DNA of 64,000 nt from Labilibaculum sp. (GTDB lineage Bacteria; Bacteroidota; Bacteroidia; Bacteroidales; Marinifilaceae). This document shows, piece after piece, positions 18,771-28,231 of this stretch; positions within the stretch are counted from its first letter, which is position 1, and every line of letters begins with the position of its first letter. Under the pieces are notes generated by a model. That model ran no database searches and was not told the DNA's origin. It was given only the letters and a program-made list of their open reading frames with translations. Made by a program: the position numbers and the translations under genes. The stretch spans positions 186,001-250,000 of the forward strand of contig JAEINT010000001.1 in the NCBI GenBank assembly GCA_016342745.1, read 5' to 3'.

Positions 18771-19436
18771 TTATTTTTTATCCTTTTTAACAACCAAATC
18801 GGTATTTAAACCACATTCGGTTTTTTTCATCCCAAACCATCTGGCCGAACGATCATCACCCAAAATCATTTTTCGGGTACACGGTTCACAACCGATACTA
18901 TCGTAGCCTTTAGCTTCAAGCGGATGACGAGGTAAGTTATGCTCTTTAATGTATTTGTAAATTTCTTGTTTACTCCAATCTAACATCGGGTGAAAACGAA
19001 TCACATCGTGCGGGGCAGCTTGTTCAATTTCCATCGCTTTTCGCACAGCAGATTGATCGGCTCTAACGCCATTAATCCAGACATCATGATCTGCTAAAAC
19101 ACCATCTAAAGGTTGCACCTTATTTAGGAAGCAGCAATAGTCAGGGTCAGATGTGAAAAGAAAATTGCCTTTTGCATCTTTTTGTTGAGCTTTCGGTATC
19201 GATGATTTTGCATCAATAATATTTAAGCCAAATTCTTCTGCAATTCGATCTTTAAATTGAATTGTTTCTGGGAATAAAAATCCAGTATTAATAGAGTACA
19301 CAGGAATTGTATTGTCTATTCTGCTGATAATGTGAAGCAATACTAAACTGTGTGATTGAAAAGATGAAGTGGTAAACATCTTCTTTCCTTCCGCTTTGTA
19401 CTGTTGTAATTTATTTTTTATGCTTTCAAAATCCAT
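18771..19436 (-). CDS. cysH: Adenylyl-/phosphoadenylyl-sulfate reductase
   Basis: 221-aa cytosolic reductase that makes sulfite from APS (or PAPS) in assimilatory sulfate reduction. The nucleotide-binding segment includes FTTSSFQSHS and SINTGFLFPET. Cysteines C101-C102 (YCCFLNK) and C183, C186 (GCEPCTR) form the CC...CxxC set that ligates the [4Fe-4S] cluster of APS-type reductases, and the C-terminal catalytic cysteine is C208 in ECGLN. The cluster points to APS rather than PAPS as substrate. Other cys genes are not in the window. Confidence 0.9.
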   Translation of the reverse strand: MDFESIKNKLQQYKAEGKKMFTTSSFQSHSLVLLHIISRIDNTIPVYSINTGFLFPETIQFKDRIAEEFGLNIIDAKSSIPKAQQKDAKGNFLFTSDPDYCCFLNKVQPLDGVLADHDVWINGVRADQSAVRKAMEIEQAAPHDVIRFHPMLDWSKQEIYKYIKEHNLPRHPLEAKGYDSIGCEPCTRKMILGDDRSARWFGMKKTECGLNTDLVVKKDKK

Positions 19437-19878
19437 TCTAAAATCCTTTCGCCTTTTAATTTACAAGGCTAATTAATGTTTGTGTAAAGGACTGTAAAGA
19501 TACTAATAAAAATTGCAAGTTTGTGGGGAATTGACTTGAGATCCAGTTCAGGATTTTTACTATTTAATAGGCTGATGTTCCTATTCGTATTCCTTACTAA
19601 CAGCAATTGTAATTTGTTTTACAAGTGAAAGGATAAATTAGATGTAAGCTAACTTAATGTGGGTTAATGGAAGCTTTTAAAGTGATATTTGTGCTGGTAC
19701 TAAGATTATTGTTTTGTTAAGTTGTAATGTTTATTTGCATCTGCGTTTTGAATGTTATAAATTCGTTAATTAATAATGCGTTGTGATTGTTTGTGGTGAT
19801 TGATGTTGGGATGTGTGCATTTGATTTTCATGTATTTATTTTATTGTGCTAATGACTATTTATTTAACTAACAATATA
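19437..19878. other. Intergenic region upstream of the hybrid regulator
   Basis: About 440 bp between divergent cysH and the hybrid two-component gene. It is AT-rich, with no hairpin terminator and no clear TTTG-N19-TAnnTTTG promoter. One reverse-oriented GGAACAT box (ATGTTCC at 19575-19581) matches the boxes found downstream of the regulator and might be an autoregulatory site, but a single 7-mer could be chance. Confidence 0.4.
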
Positions 19879-22752
19879 ATGAACTTTCTTGCGAAGTTTT
19901 CTTTCGTTTTTTTATTCATATCCTTTTCGGGAAATCTTTTTTCACAGGATAAGTTGAAGGTTCCTAAATACAAGAACCTAGATAGTTTAAAAATTGAGAT
20001 TCAAGATTTGCTTTTTGAGAAAGGTGAAATTAAGGATTCTGAGAGAGCAATAAAATTGGTTGTAAGGAATCGAAAACTATTCAAAAGTGAATATGGTGAT
20101 TACCTAGAAATTCTTAGAAAGAAAATAGAAGTAGATATTGACAGTATAAATTTACCTGAGATCTATTACCGATTAGGCGTGAATCACAGGTACCAGCATG
20201 TTTACGATTCGGCTAAATATTATTATAAAAAAGCTTTGCCTTATTCTCATAAGAATGAAGATCATTATCAAATAGGGCGTATTTATAATGAGTTGGGCGT
20301 TGTTTGTCGTAAAACCGATCAAAATCAAGAAGCAATTAACTACTTTGTTTCGTCGATAAACAGTACCAAATACAGTAATAATTTATATGGAAAAGCAATC
20401 GCCGAAAATGGTATTGGCAACATTTATTTGGTACAAAAAGAGTACAAAAAGGCACTTTCCTATTTTAAGGAATCGCTAAAATATGGAATTAGTAGCGATA
20501 ATAGTTTTCATTTAGAGTTGAGTTATGGAAATGTAGGAGAAGCATATATGTTTCTTAATGAAACCGATTCAGCTAATTATTACATTCACAAGTGTTTAGA
20601 TTTAGCCAAGAAACGTAATTACCCAATGAGTCAGGGGATTTGTTACCAACTACTTGGCCAAGTTGATATGTCATTAAAGAACTATTCTGAGGCTTATTCT
20701 CATTTTGAAAGATCTTTAAACATTCAGCGAGAGATAAAAGACAAACGATATTTGAGTGCAATTTTAATTCATCATGGAACTGCTTGCGCTAAATTAAAAC
20801 GCTATAAAGAGGCAGAAAAGAATTTGTTGGAAGGAAGGGCGATTGCAGAAAAGATTCATTCTCTTGATAATTTAATTCTATGTAATCAGACGCTTTACAA
20901 TGTTTATTCTGAAACAGAAAGGTATAAGGAGGCATGTAACTCTTTATTACAAACTAAAATTTACACCGATTCCCTATACAATTCAGAGACTTCACAGGTT
21001 CTTAACGATTTGGAGTTCAAGTACCAATCGGAGAAAAAAACACAACAAATTGAATTGCTTAACACTCGAAATCAATTGATTGGTGAGTCGAAGAAAATGC
21101 AAAGAAATCAATTTGGCGTATTGCTTTTATTATTTGGAGGCTTAGCGGCATTTTTTTACTACCGATACCAAAACAAGCAAAGAGTTACGCGAGAATTGCA
21201 AAGTATCAGTAAAATGAAATCGAAATTTTTTAGTAGTATCTCTCACGAATTTAGAACTCCTTTAACGCTTATAAAAGGGCCAGTTGAAAAGCAATTAAGA
21301 AAATCAGAAAGCGATGATGATCGAAATGATTTAAGTCTGATATTAAGAAACTCAGACCGTTTGTTATCTCTGGTTGATCAATTGTTGAGTTTGTCGAAGA
21401 TTGATGCAGGACAATTTAAAATTTCAGCCCAAGAAGGTGATTTGGCCACCATATTGAAAGGGATATCAAATTCGTTTAGCTACCAAGCATCCGAGAAGAA
21501 TATCAATTACCAGTTAGAGGTTAATGATTCTGGAAAAGTTTGGTTCGATCGAAATATTGTTGAAATTATCATTACAAATTTACTTTCAAATGCTTTTAAA
21601 TTTGTTCCTGGCAATGGAGAGGTTCAGCTAAATGTTATCGCTTATAGCGATCACTTAAAAATTGCAGTTCGTAATTCTGGTTGTACACTTACAAATGAAG
21701 AATTGTCGCATATTTTCGATCGTTTTTATCGCGCAGGAGAAAATGAAACGCAAGGAACAGGTATTGGATTGTCTTTGGTTAAAGAACTTTGTACGCTATA
21801 TCGTGCTCCTATTAAAGTAAGTTGTTCCAATAGTCAAATAATCGAATTTAGCTTGGTGTTGCCAACTACAAAAGAACACTTTAAATCGAGTGAAATATCA
21901 TTAGTTCCAATTGTTCAAGAGCCTGTTCAAGAAATTATAGAAGCGCCTAATAATAAGGAAGTAGAAACAGAAAAGAAATTAGCTGATCTTCCAGTACTTC
22001 TTATTGTTGAGGATAATCCTGACATGAGAAAGTACATCAAAACTTACTTTGTTCATAAATACAAGGTCTTAGAAGCCGAAGATGGGGAAATAGGAATAAA
22101 AATGGCATTTGACTATATTCCTGATTTAATTATTTCGGATGTGATGATGCCTAATATTAGTGGCGTAGAGCTATGTACATCTTTAAAATCAGACCATAAA
22201 ACCAATCACATTCCGATTATCTTATTAACTGCTAAAGTGGGAGATGATAATGAATTAGATGGTTTAAACTCTGGTGCCGACGATTATATTGTGAAACCAT
22301 TTAATGCTCAGGCTTTGTTGGTTAAAGTGGAAAGGTTGATAAGTACTCGAAAAGAATTACAAGAGAAATATCAAAAGGAATTGGTAATAAATCCGTTAAA
22401 CTTGGTTTTTGAATCGGAAGAGGAAAAGTTTGCCACTTGTTTGCAGGAGGTTCTTGAGAAACATTTACCCGATCCTGAATTTTCTGTCGATCAGTTTTGC
22501 GAATTAACTGTAATGAGTAGAACCCAATTGCATCGTAAGTTGAAGGCATTAACTGGTTTATCTGCAACTGCATTTATTCGAACTCAGCGCGTTAAATTAG
22601 CTTCCGAACTGCTCTTAAGACCAGAAATAAGTATTAGCGAAGTTTGTTACTCAACTGGTTTTAACGATACTTCTTATTTTTCGAAATGTTTTAAAGAGAT
22701 TCAAGGCTGTACTCCTTCCGAATACATGAAAGAACATACAGTTAATAGCTAG
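19879..22752 (+). CDS. Hybrid two-component regulator: TPR sensor, histidine kinase, receiver, AraC domain
   Basis: 957-aa one-protein two-component system. Order: signal peptide (MNFLAKFSFVFLFISFSG), periplasmic TPR repeats at about 60-360, a transmembrane helix near 412-430 (GVLLLLFGGLAAFFYY), a coiled linker, the HisKA box with phospho-acceptor His456 (SISHEFRTPL), HATPase motifs NLLSNAFKF (about 568) and GTGIGLSLV, a receiver with Asp754 (ISDVMMPN) and an AraC-type HTH at 855-957 (SISEVCYSTGFNDTSYFSKCF). The classic Bacteroides regulators of this kind carry beta-propeller sensors beside susCD genes; here the sensor is TPR and the neighbours are envelope genes. Frames open upstream at GTG 19846 and ATG 19852; ATG 19879 places the signal peptide first. 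A terminator follows. Confidence 0.92.
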   Translation: MNFLAKFSFVFLFISFSGNLFSQDKLKVPKYKNLDSLKIEIQDLLFEKGEIKDSERAIKLVVRNRKLFKSEYGDYLEILRKKIEVDIDSINLPEIYYRLGVNHRYQHVYDSAKYYYKKALPYSHKNEDHYQIGRIYNELGVVCRKTDQNQEAINYFVSSINSTKYSNNLYGKAIAENGIGNIYLVQKEYKKALSYFKESLKYGISSDNSFHLELSYGNVGEAYMFLNETDSANYYIHKCLDLAKKRNYPMSQGICYQLLGQVDMSLKNYSEAYSHFERSLNIQREIKDKRYLSAILIHHGTACAKLKRYKEAEKNLLEGRAIAEKIHSLDNLILCNQTLYNVYSETERYKEACNSLLQTKIYTDSLYNSETSQVLNDLEFKYQSEKKTQQIELLNTRNQLIGESKKMQRNQFGVLLLLFGGLAAFFYYRYQNKQRVTRELQSISKMKSKFFSSISHEFRTPLTLIKGPVEKQLRKSESDDDRNDLSLILRNSDRLLSLVDQLLSLSKIDAGQFKISAQEGDLATILKGISNSFSYQASEKNINYQLEVNDSGKVWFDRNIVEIIITNLLSNAFKFVPGNGEVQLNVIAYSDHLKIAVRNSGCTLTNEELSHIFDRFYRAGENETQGTGIGLSLVKELCTLYRAPIKVSCSNSQIIEFSLVLPTTKEHFKSSEISLVPIVQEPVQEIIEAPNNKEVETEKKLADLPVLLIVEDNPDMRKYIKTYFVHKYKVLEAEDGEIGIKMAFDYIPDLIISDVMMPNISGVELCTSLKSDHKTNHIPIILLTAKVGDDNELDGLNSGADDYIVKPFNAQALLVKVERLISTRKELQEKYQKELVINPLNLVFESEEEKFATCLQEVLEKHLPDPEFSVDQFCELTVMSRTQLHRKLKALTGLSATAFIRTQRVKLASELLLRPEISISEVCYSTGFNDTSYFSKCFKEIQGCTPSEYMKEHTVNS

Positions 22753-22772
22753 AAAAAAAATGTACTAATTTA

Positions 22773-22806
22773 AAATGGCTCACCTATCGTGAGCCATTTT
22801 TTTTGT
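22773..22806 (+). terminator. Terminator after the hybrid regulator
   Basis: AATGGCTCAC-CTATC-GTGAGCCATT followed by T8. It separates the regulator transcript from the envelope operon downstream. Confidence 0.92.
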
Positions 22807-23353
22807 GCCTTGATTTTATGGCTAGTTACCTATTCAAAAGGATCAGTAAGTTGATTTTTCATATGGAATTCATTTTAGAAGAATACGAGTGCTAATTTTT
22901 ATTTGTAAAAGTGATTTCTGTCGATAATTTGCAATTTCAATTTTCTCCTACTTATGCGATAATTGTAATGTGACTCTTGTAACTGTTTGATATGTAGTGA
23001 TTGGAACATTTGTACAATTAGATGGAACATTTGTAATACTTCTTTTTAGCATTCCTTATTTATAGCTAATTATTTTCTTGATAAATTAATTCTTAATACG
23101 CATTAAAGTGCAGTTATTGAATGAGTTGCGTTGATAGTGATGAGCGGATTCTTGTTCCCTTATTTCAAATTTAGAGAATTTTATAGAATATAATAAATGT
23201 TCCCGATTTAATGATTATTGTTTATTTGGAGGCTCATAATAGGCTGATAATTAATGCTTGGAACATCTATGCTTGTGTTTGAAACATAGCTTCTATTTAA
23301 AAATGTAAACCCGCCATACATTTACATTGTAATCAAAACCAAAAAATGAACTC
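22807..23353. other. Long regulatory intergenic region upstream of the envelope operon
   Basis: 547 bp without a gene, lying between the hybrid AraC regulator and the OmpA-like gene. Apart from the TGGAACAT box array (described separately) it is AT-rich with no tRNA, hairpin or open frame of note. The length and box content suggest it holds the promoter controlled by the upstream regulator. Confidence 0.6.
23002..23288. promoter_or_regulatory. Array of TGGAACAT boxes, two pairs each spaced 21 bp
   Basis: Boxes start at 23002 (TGGAACATTTGTA), 23023 (TGGAACATTTGTA), 23259 (TGGAACATCTATG) and 23280 (TGAAACATAGC). Within each pair the start-to-start distance is exactly 21 bp, two helical turns, as expected for direct repeats bound by a dimeric AraC-type protein. 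A reverse-strand copy (ATGTTCCC) lies at 23197-23204. The last box is 66 bp before the OmpA-like start codon. The adjacent hybrid regulator with an AraC domain is the obvious candidate binder; that link is inference. Confidence 0.6.
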
Positions 23354-25063
23354 ATGAAAAAACTAGTCTTTCTTTCTTTATTATTTACACTAAGCATTAC
23401 AATACTAAATGCACAGGTAGTAGATCCAGAAAAAGTTGCTAAAAAGCAAGGAACTCGTCGCGCTAATAACAAAATAGAAAAAGGTATAGATAAAGGTTTC
23501 GACAAACTAGAAGAAGGTATTGGAAGTTTATTTGGTAAAAAGAAAAAGAAGAAAAAGAAACAGGAAGCTGAAGCAAAGAAAGAAGCAGCTGAAAATGCGA
23601 ATCAAAATTCTTCTAATTCAAAAGAGAATATTGAAACGAGAAAACCAAATAAGCCAAATGTGGTTTGGAATAAGTTTGACTTTGTTCCTGGTGATGTTGT
23701 GATTTTTGAAGATGGACCAAACCTAATGGAAGAGAACGGTGAGTTTCCAAGCCGATGGGATTTAAAGGAAGGAAATGTTGAGATCGCTCAAGTAGATGGT
23801 GAAAATGTTATCTATTCAATAGAGCATGGATCGATTGTTCCTTATTTAAAAAATTCGAAAGAGGACTATTTGCCAGAGGTATTTACGATTGAATTTGATG
23901 CTTTTTTTAGTGCTGGATCCTCAGGAAGATATTTTATAAATTTTTTCGATAAAAAAAATCAAAGGAATGATAGCAATAAAACATTATACATATATGTGAA
24001 TAGCTTAACTCTAGGTGAAAGTTCTGCTAATTATCCAGGAAAAAACAGAGGTAACTCGGATGAAGTTGGAGGTTGGCGTCATATATCAATAGCTTTTACA
24101 AAGGGGAAAATGAAAGCTTATATGGATGATACTCGCCTGATTAATATTCCACATTATGAAAGTAATCCAACAGGATTGACGATTGAAATGGAAAAATATT
24201 CATCATCTGATTACGAGAAATACATAAAAAACATTCGCATTGCAAAAGGTGGTGTTAAGTATTACGATCGTGTGTTGCAAGATGGTAAGATTATCTGTAA
24301 TGGCATTCGCTTCGATGTAAACAAGGCAAGTCTGAAGCCTGAATCAATGGGACCAATCAATAAAATTTATCAACTCTTACAAAAACAACCAAACCTAAAC
24401 TTTAGTGTCGAAGGTCATACCGATAGCGATGGTGATGATGCATCAAATAAAAGATTATCTGAAGCAAGAGCTAAGGTGGTAATGGAGAAATTGATTCAGA
24501 TGGGAATCTCTTCCAACCGATTAAGCTATGCTGGTTTTGGAGAAAGTAAGCCATTAGACAATAACAGCACACCAGAAGGAAAAGCCAATAACCGAAGAGT
24601 AGAGTTTGTGAAAACAGAAGGCAATACTGCTTCTTCTAATTCAAACTCATCAAGTAATTCAATTTTTAACTCATTAGATCGAAATACCATTGATACCAAA
24701 ATGAGAAGCTTAGAAAATGGAAACATTCAAGTTGCGAATCAATCAGGAGTTGTTTTGGGGAATGGAACAACAATCATTTATGGTACTTCAGATGGGAATC
24801 TCGGTAAAATGGAGGTACTGAATGTTGATGAAAAGGACAACTATAAACTGACTGTTAGATATGTTACCTACAATGATGATGGATCTGTGCACAGTAAGTC
24901 GAATAACTTGGAAATTGGCGGAACCTACACTTGTGATTTGGATGAAGGAAACACAGAGAATTTAATGAGCTCAGAAGAAGATTTTTGGTTGAGCAGATCA
25001 GGGGCCAAAGAGGCTAAAATTGAACAAATGGAAAATACAGGTTTTTATGTCGTTCCAAACTAA
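23354..25063 (+). CDS. OmpA-family protein with internal LamG-like domain
   Basis: 569 aa, signal peptide ending TILNAQ|VV. Residues about 60-90 are extremely lysine-rich (eight consecutive Lys). Residues about 100-290 look like a concanavalin/LamG-type beta-sandwich (FTIEFDAFFSAG, WRHISIAFTKGKMKAYMDD). An OmpA C-terminal peptidoglycan-binding domain follows at about 310-425 (FSVEGHTDSDG, LSEARAKVVMEKL, GFGESKPLDNN, NNRRVEFVK). A Ser/Asn-rich linker and a beta-rich C-terminal tail of about 120 residues complete it. It probably anchors the outer membrane to peptidoglycan and is the first gene of the run. OmpA domain certain; the rest is fold-level inference. Confidence 0.82.
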   Translation: MKKLVFLSLLFTLSITILNAQVVDPEKVAKKQGTRRANNKIEKGIDKGFDKLEEGIGSLFGKKKKKKKKQEAEAKKEAAENANQNSSNSKENIETRKPNKPNVVWNKFDFVPGDVVIFEDGPNLMEENGEFPSRWDLKEGNVEIAQVDGENVIYSIEHGSIVPYLKNSKEDYLPEVFTIEFDAFFSAGSSGRYFINFFDKKNQRNDSNKTLYIYVNSLTLGESSANYPGKNRGNSDEVGGWRHISIAFTKGKMKAYMDDTRLINIPHYESNPTGLTIEMEKYSSSDYEKYIKNIRIAKGGVKYYDRVLQDGKIICNGIRFDVNKASLKPESMGPINKIYQLLQKQPNLNFSVEGHTDSDGDDASNKRLSEARAKVVMEKLIQMGISSNRLSYAGFGESKPLDNNSTPEGKANNRRVEFVKTEGNTASSNSNSSSNSIFNSLDRNTIDTKMRSLENGNIQVANQSGVVLGNGTTIIYGTSDGNLGKMEVLNVDEKDNYKLTVRYVTYNDDGSVHSKSNNLEIGGTYTCDLDEGNTENLMSSEEDFWLSRSGAKEAKIEQMENTGFYVVPN

Positions 25064-25109
25064 TAAACTTGAATTTAGAATAAGAAATATATCAATAATA
25101 AACTGAATT

Positions 25110-25772
25110 ATGAAGAACACATTAAAGTACCTAAGCATATTATTTTTTGTTACTGCATTTGTTGCGTGCGATAAAGATGATGATTTGGAAAGTAAAGATA
25201 TTAAGCGATACAATGTAGAATCGGGAATGGTTACCTATGCTACTGCTATTTCGGGTCCTTATGTAAATGGCTCGGGCACCAACCAATTGTATTTCGACAA
25301 ATGGGGAGCACTTGAATTGAAAAATGAATTAAGTAGTGAAACGGTTATTACTTATCTACCAGATGGAACTGAGGAATCAACAACAAAAGATGCTCATAAT
25401 ACATATAAGATTGACAATCAGAAAGTATATGTAGTTGATTACAAGGAAGGCTATATTATTACCAAAGATGATCCATTAATTGAATACATGCGTCAGAATG
25501 ATTTAGATGCTTTGGAAGCTGGAAAAGAAATGTTTGAAAATTTGGGTGGTGTTCAGTTAGCTAATGAAAAAGTTTTAGGCTACGACTGTGAAGTATGGGA
25601 GCTTTTGGGCATAAAGCAATGGATTTACAAAGGTTTAACGCTAAAAGTGGTTACCAATATGGCTGGAATCACAATTATAGAGGAGGCAACAAGTATCCGT
25701 TTTGATATTCCTGTAGCTGATAATTATTTCGATTTACCAGACTTTCCAATGAAAGATATTAATGATTTGTAA
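25110..25772 (+). CDS. Lipoprotein, paralogue of the 28957-30024 product
   Basis: 220 aa with SPII signal (FFVTAFVAC, Cys20) followed by acidic DKDDD. The body contains YNVESGMVTYA, a central LGGVQLANEKVLGYDCEVWELLG and IKQWIYKGLTLKVV. The same order (SGHVEY, LGG...ENVLGNKCEVVKLMGAK, CWVYKGVTLK, AMERA, FD) appears in the protein at 28957-30024, so the two are paralogues in one operon. No named family recognised. DKDDD after the lipid-modified cysteine is compatible with surface export, though the Bacteroidota export signal is not exact. Confidence 0.78.
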   Translation: MKNTLKYLSILFFVTAFVACDKDDDLESKDIKRYNVESGMVTYATAISGPYVNGSGTNQLYFDKWGALELKNELSSETVITYLPDGTEESTTKDAHNTYKIDNQKVYVVDYKEGYIITKDDPLIEYMRQNDLDALEAGKEMFENLGGVQLANEKVLGYDCEVWELLGIKQWIYKGLTLKVVTNMAGITIIEEATSIRFDIPVADNYFDLPDFPMKDINDL

Positions 25773-25823
25773 GTCATCAGTATTCTAAATTCAAGTGCAT
25801 TTTTAATCCATAAAGATACAGCT

Positions 25824-26426
25824 ATGAAACAAGCTTTTATCATCATGATTTGCCTTATGGCATATAGCTCTTTATTCGCTCAAACTGAGGAGAAAAAAGA
25901 CGAGGGAGATAAAATCCAGGAAGTTTACATGAAGGCGAACAAAGAAAATATTGACGCTGCAAAACCGCTGATCGATTTTCTTTTAAAGTACGATGAAAAG
26001 GACAGCACAAAAGCACCTGATCAAAATGATTTTGATCAACTTTTAAATCAAATGGGTGTAATGGATGAGGTGAAGAATGATAAAAGTGGTTTAAGCAAAG
26101 AGGATGCTTTTCAATTCATTAATGCCTACATCAACGCAGATAAAAATATTGGAAAACAAGAAGCAACTAAGCCGAGTTCAGATACTGAAAGTGAACTGCA
26201 GAAAGAATTGAAAAAGGCCGAAAAGCTATTTGAAGATTCGATGCCAGAGATCGAAAAGTTGATGAAAGAGGCAGAAAAAGAAGCTGAGAAAATTAAAACG
26301 AATCCGAACCTTATTCCTTATGGTGATTTTAGAAAAAAAGCCAAACAAATGAAGCCTGAGTTAAGTGAAAGTGAAATTAAGGCTGCTTATGATGATTTGA
26401 TGAAGACTTTAGGAAATACACATTAA
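25824..26426 (+). CDS. Small secreted charged helical protein
   Basis: 200 aa; signal peptide MKQAFIIMICLMAYSSLFAQ. The mature part is highly charged and predicted helical, with a heptad-rich stretch at about 125-155 (ELQKELKKAEKLFEDSMPEI, LMKEAEKEAEKI) that could be a coiled coil. No known domain. It sits 51 bp after the lipoprotein gene and 11 bp before the next gene, so it is within the operon. Function unknown. Confidence 0.72.
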   Translation: MKQAFIIMICLMAYSSLFAQTEEKKDEGDKIQEVYMKANKENIDAAKPLIDFLLKYDEKDSTKAPDQNDFDQLLNQMGVMDEVKNDKSGLSKEDAFQFINAYINADKNIGKQEATKPSSDTESELQKELKKAEKLFEDSMPEIEKLMKEAEKEAEKIKTNPNLIPYGDFRKKAKQMKPELSESEIKAAYDDLMKTLGNTH

Positions 26427-26437
26427 TCTTTAAGAAA

Positions 26438-27652
26438 ATGAAAAAGTTAACATTTTTATTAATAGCAATAATGGTATTGGCCGTTTCTGCTAATGCTCAA
26501 GAAGTTGAAGGTAGCTGGTTGGTTACTAAAATAGTTGTAGGAGATAAAGTACATGAACCATTATTTGTGTTGGAATATAATGCCGAAGGATCTGTAATAA
26601 CGCAAGGAATTAATGTAGGCACATGGTCGCATAACAAGAAAGAAGAGAAGTTGATTATGGAGTCAAGCATGGATAAAGATTTTGGAGGAGATTGCAAGAT
26701 CATAAGCCTTAATCAGAAGAATTTAAATTTTGAAAAGAGTGGTGAAAAATGGTTTCTATCCAAGCTCGATATGGATCTAATAGCTAAGCAAAATTCTGAA
26801 TCTGGTCTTATCGGGTCTTGGGAATTTGCTGATGAGGAAAATGAAGATGTAACAAGAGTCTTGACTTTTGAAGCTCCAGATAGTTTTACCCTTATAGAGA
26901 AACAACCAGGAATGGAATCGACAAATGGTGGAATGTGGATTTATAATGAGCAAGAAAAAAGTCTGTTAGTCCTTTCTCGACGCATAAAGATTAATGGTAA
27001 AAACAAAATTCATAAAATCAATGAAAATGAATTGCTTTTAGAAAATTCAGGAGAGGAAATTATCATTCGAAAGTTAGCTGATAACTCAAGTATGATTGAA
27101 AGATTGAATTTTACGGAAGATGATTTTTTCGATGAAAATGGGAACTATAAATATGATGGTGAAGAAGGAAAATTACCATGGACAGATTCTTTTGAAATGT
27201 TGATGTCCTTAGTTAACACAAGCCAATTAGAATACAATTTTTCTACATTAGTTGAAGGCACAGACGTTTTTGAAACTAAGGAATTGATTGCCGATGTAAA
27301 GGCCGATAAAGAGGAACAAACGCTAAGTATCGATTTTATTTTTTATGGATACGATAGATACAATTTGCCTGACGATACTCAACTACCACCAAACAAATTG
27401 GATATGAGTTACGGGAATCAATTTTTTCCACTCGGAGAGGAATCTTTTCGAGTTGTAGGAAAAGAAGATTTAGAAACTGTTTCGGGTACTTACAATTGTA
27501 CAGTTGTTGAATCGACAGGATCGAGCGAACAGAGATATAAACTTTGGATGATTAACGATAAGCCAGGAGTATATGCTAAGATTATTGAAGATAAAGAAGG
27601 CATGTTTGGGCATTATCATATATATGAATTGAAATCTATTAATACTAAATAA
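26438..27652 (+). CDS. Secreted protein with tandem lipocalin-like segments
   Basis: 404 aa; signal peptide MKKLTFLLIAIMVLAVSANAQ. Two successive segments, about 22-110 (EVEGSWLVTKIVVGD...GTWSHNKKEEKLI) and about 125-210 (LIGSWEFADEEN...GGMWIYNEQEKSLLVL), have the GxW start and alternating strands of lipocalin-like domains. The C-terminal 190 residues form another beta-rich region of unknown type. A role in binding a hydrophobic ligand in the periplasm is possible but not shown. The gaps of 11 bp upstream and 7 bp downstream indicate an operon. Confidence 0.72.
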   Translation: MKKLTFLLIAIMVLAVSANAQEVEGSWLVTKIVVGDKVHEPLFVLEYNAEGSVITQGINVGTWSHNKKEEKLIMESSMDKDFGGDCKIISLNQKNLNFEKSGEKWFLSKLDMDLIAKQNSESGLIGSWEFADEENEDVTRVLTFEAPDSFTLIEKQPGMESTNGGMWIYNEQEKSLLVLSRRIKINGKNKIHKINENELLLENSGEEIIIRKLADNSSMIERLNFTEDDFFDENGNYKYDGEEGKLPWTDSFEMLMSLVNTSQLEYNFSTLVEGTDVFETKELIADVKADKEEQTLSIDFIFYGYDRYNLPDDTQLPPNKLDMSYGNQFFPLGEESFRVVGKEDLETVSGTYNCTVVESTGSSEQRYKLWMINDKPGVYAKIIEDKEGMFGHYHIYELKSINTK

Positions 27653-27659
27653 GTAAGCT

Positions 27660-28190
27660 ATGAAACAATCATTATTTATTCTTTTCGCAATTGTAATTGG
27701 ATTCACTTCTTGTGATAAAGTAAAAGATTTAAAGACAAAAGATTTCTATGATATCGAATTATCGAAGAAAACATTAGTAACGGTTAATACCGTTAAAACA
27801 GCCAGTTTAAAAATGGAAGAAACTTTTCCATTCTCAGAAACAATTAATCTCGATTTTGCTGATATAAGTGAGATTAAAGAGTATTTAAACAAGCTTGAAG
27901 CTGTTGATGTAACATCAGTAAATTGTGCAATTACTGAATTAACTGGTGGTGAGGTGAGATCTTTAAATGTTAGTGTACCAGACTTGGATTTCGACTTCGA
28001 TATTCCAACGGTATCTTTAAATCAACCTCTTTTCGTGAATTTCACAACAGAACAATTAGATGCAATTGCAAACACATTGTTACTGAATAAAAAACTACAA
28101 ATTACAATCACAGGTGCAGTTACCGAGCAGCCAGTAAGTTTCAAAATCGAAACAACTGCCTTGGTAGATGTCGAAGTGGAAATTCTATAA
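27660..28190 (+). CDS. Lipoprotein of unknown function
   Basis: 176 aa; SPII signal with Cys19 (VIGFTSCDK). The mature protein is beta-rich with a repeated feel (SVPDLDFDFDIPTVSL, FVNFTTEQLDAIANTLL, GAVTEQPVSFKIETTALVDVEVEIL). No family recognised. It starts seven bases after the lipocalin-like gene, so it is cotranscribed. Confidence 0.74.
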   Translation: MKQSLFILFAIVIGFTSCDKVKDLKTKDFYDIELSKKTLVTVNTVKTASLKMEETFPFSETINLDFADISEIKEYLNKLEAVDVTSVNCAITELTGGEVRSLNVSVPDLDFDFDIPTVSLNQPLFVNFTTEQLDAIANTLLLNKKLQITITGAVTEQPVSFKIETTALVDVEVEIL

Positions 28191-28231
28191 GCCTAATTAA
28201 ATTTTTTAATAACTAGTAAAAAGTAATCAAA

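Noticed and set aside
23520-23702. Lysine-rich plus-strand frame inside the OmpA-like gene
   Set aside because: Frame-shifted reading of a poly-lysine segment in a real gene.
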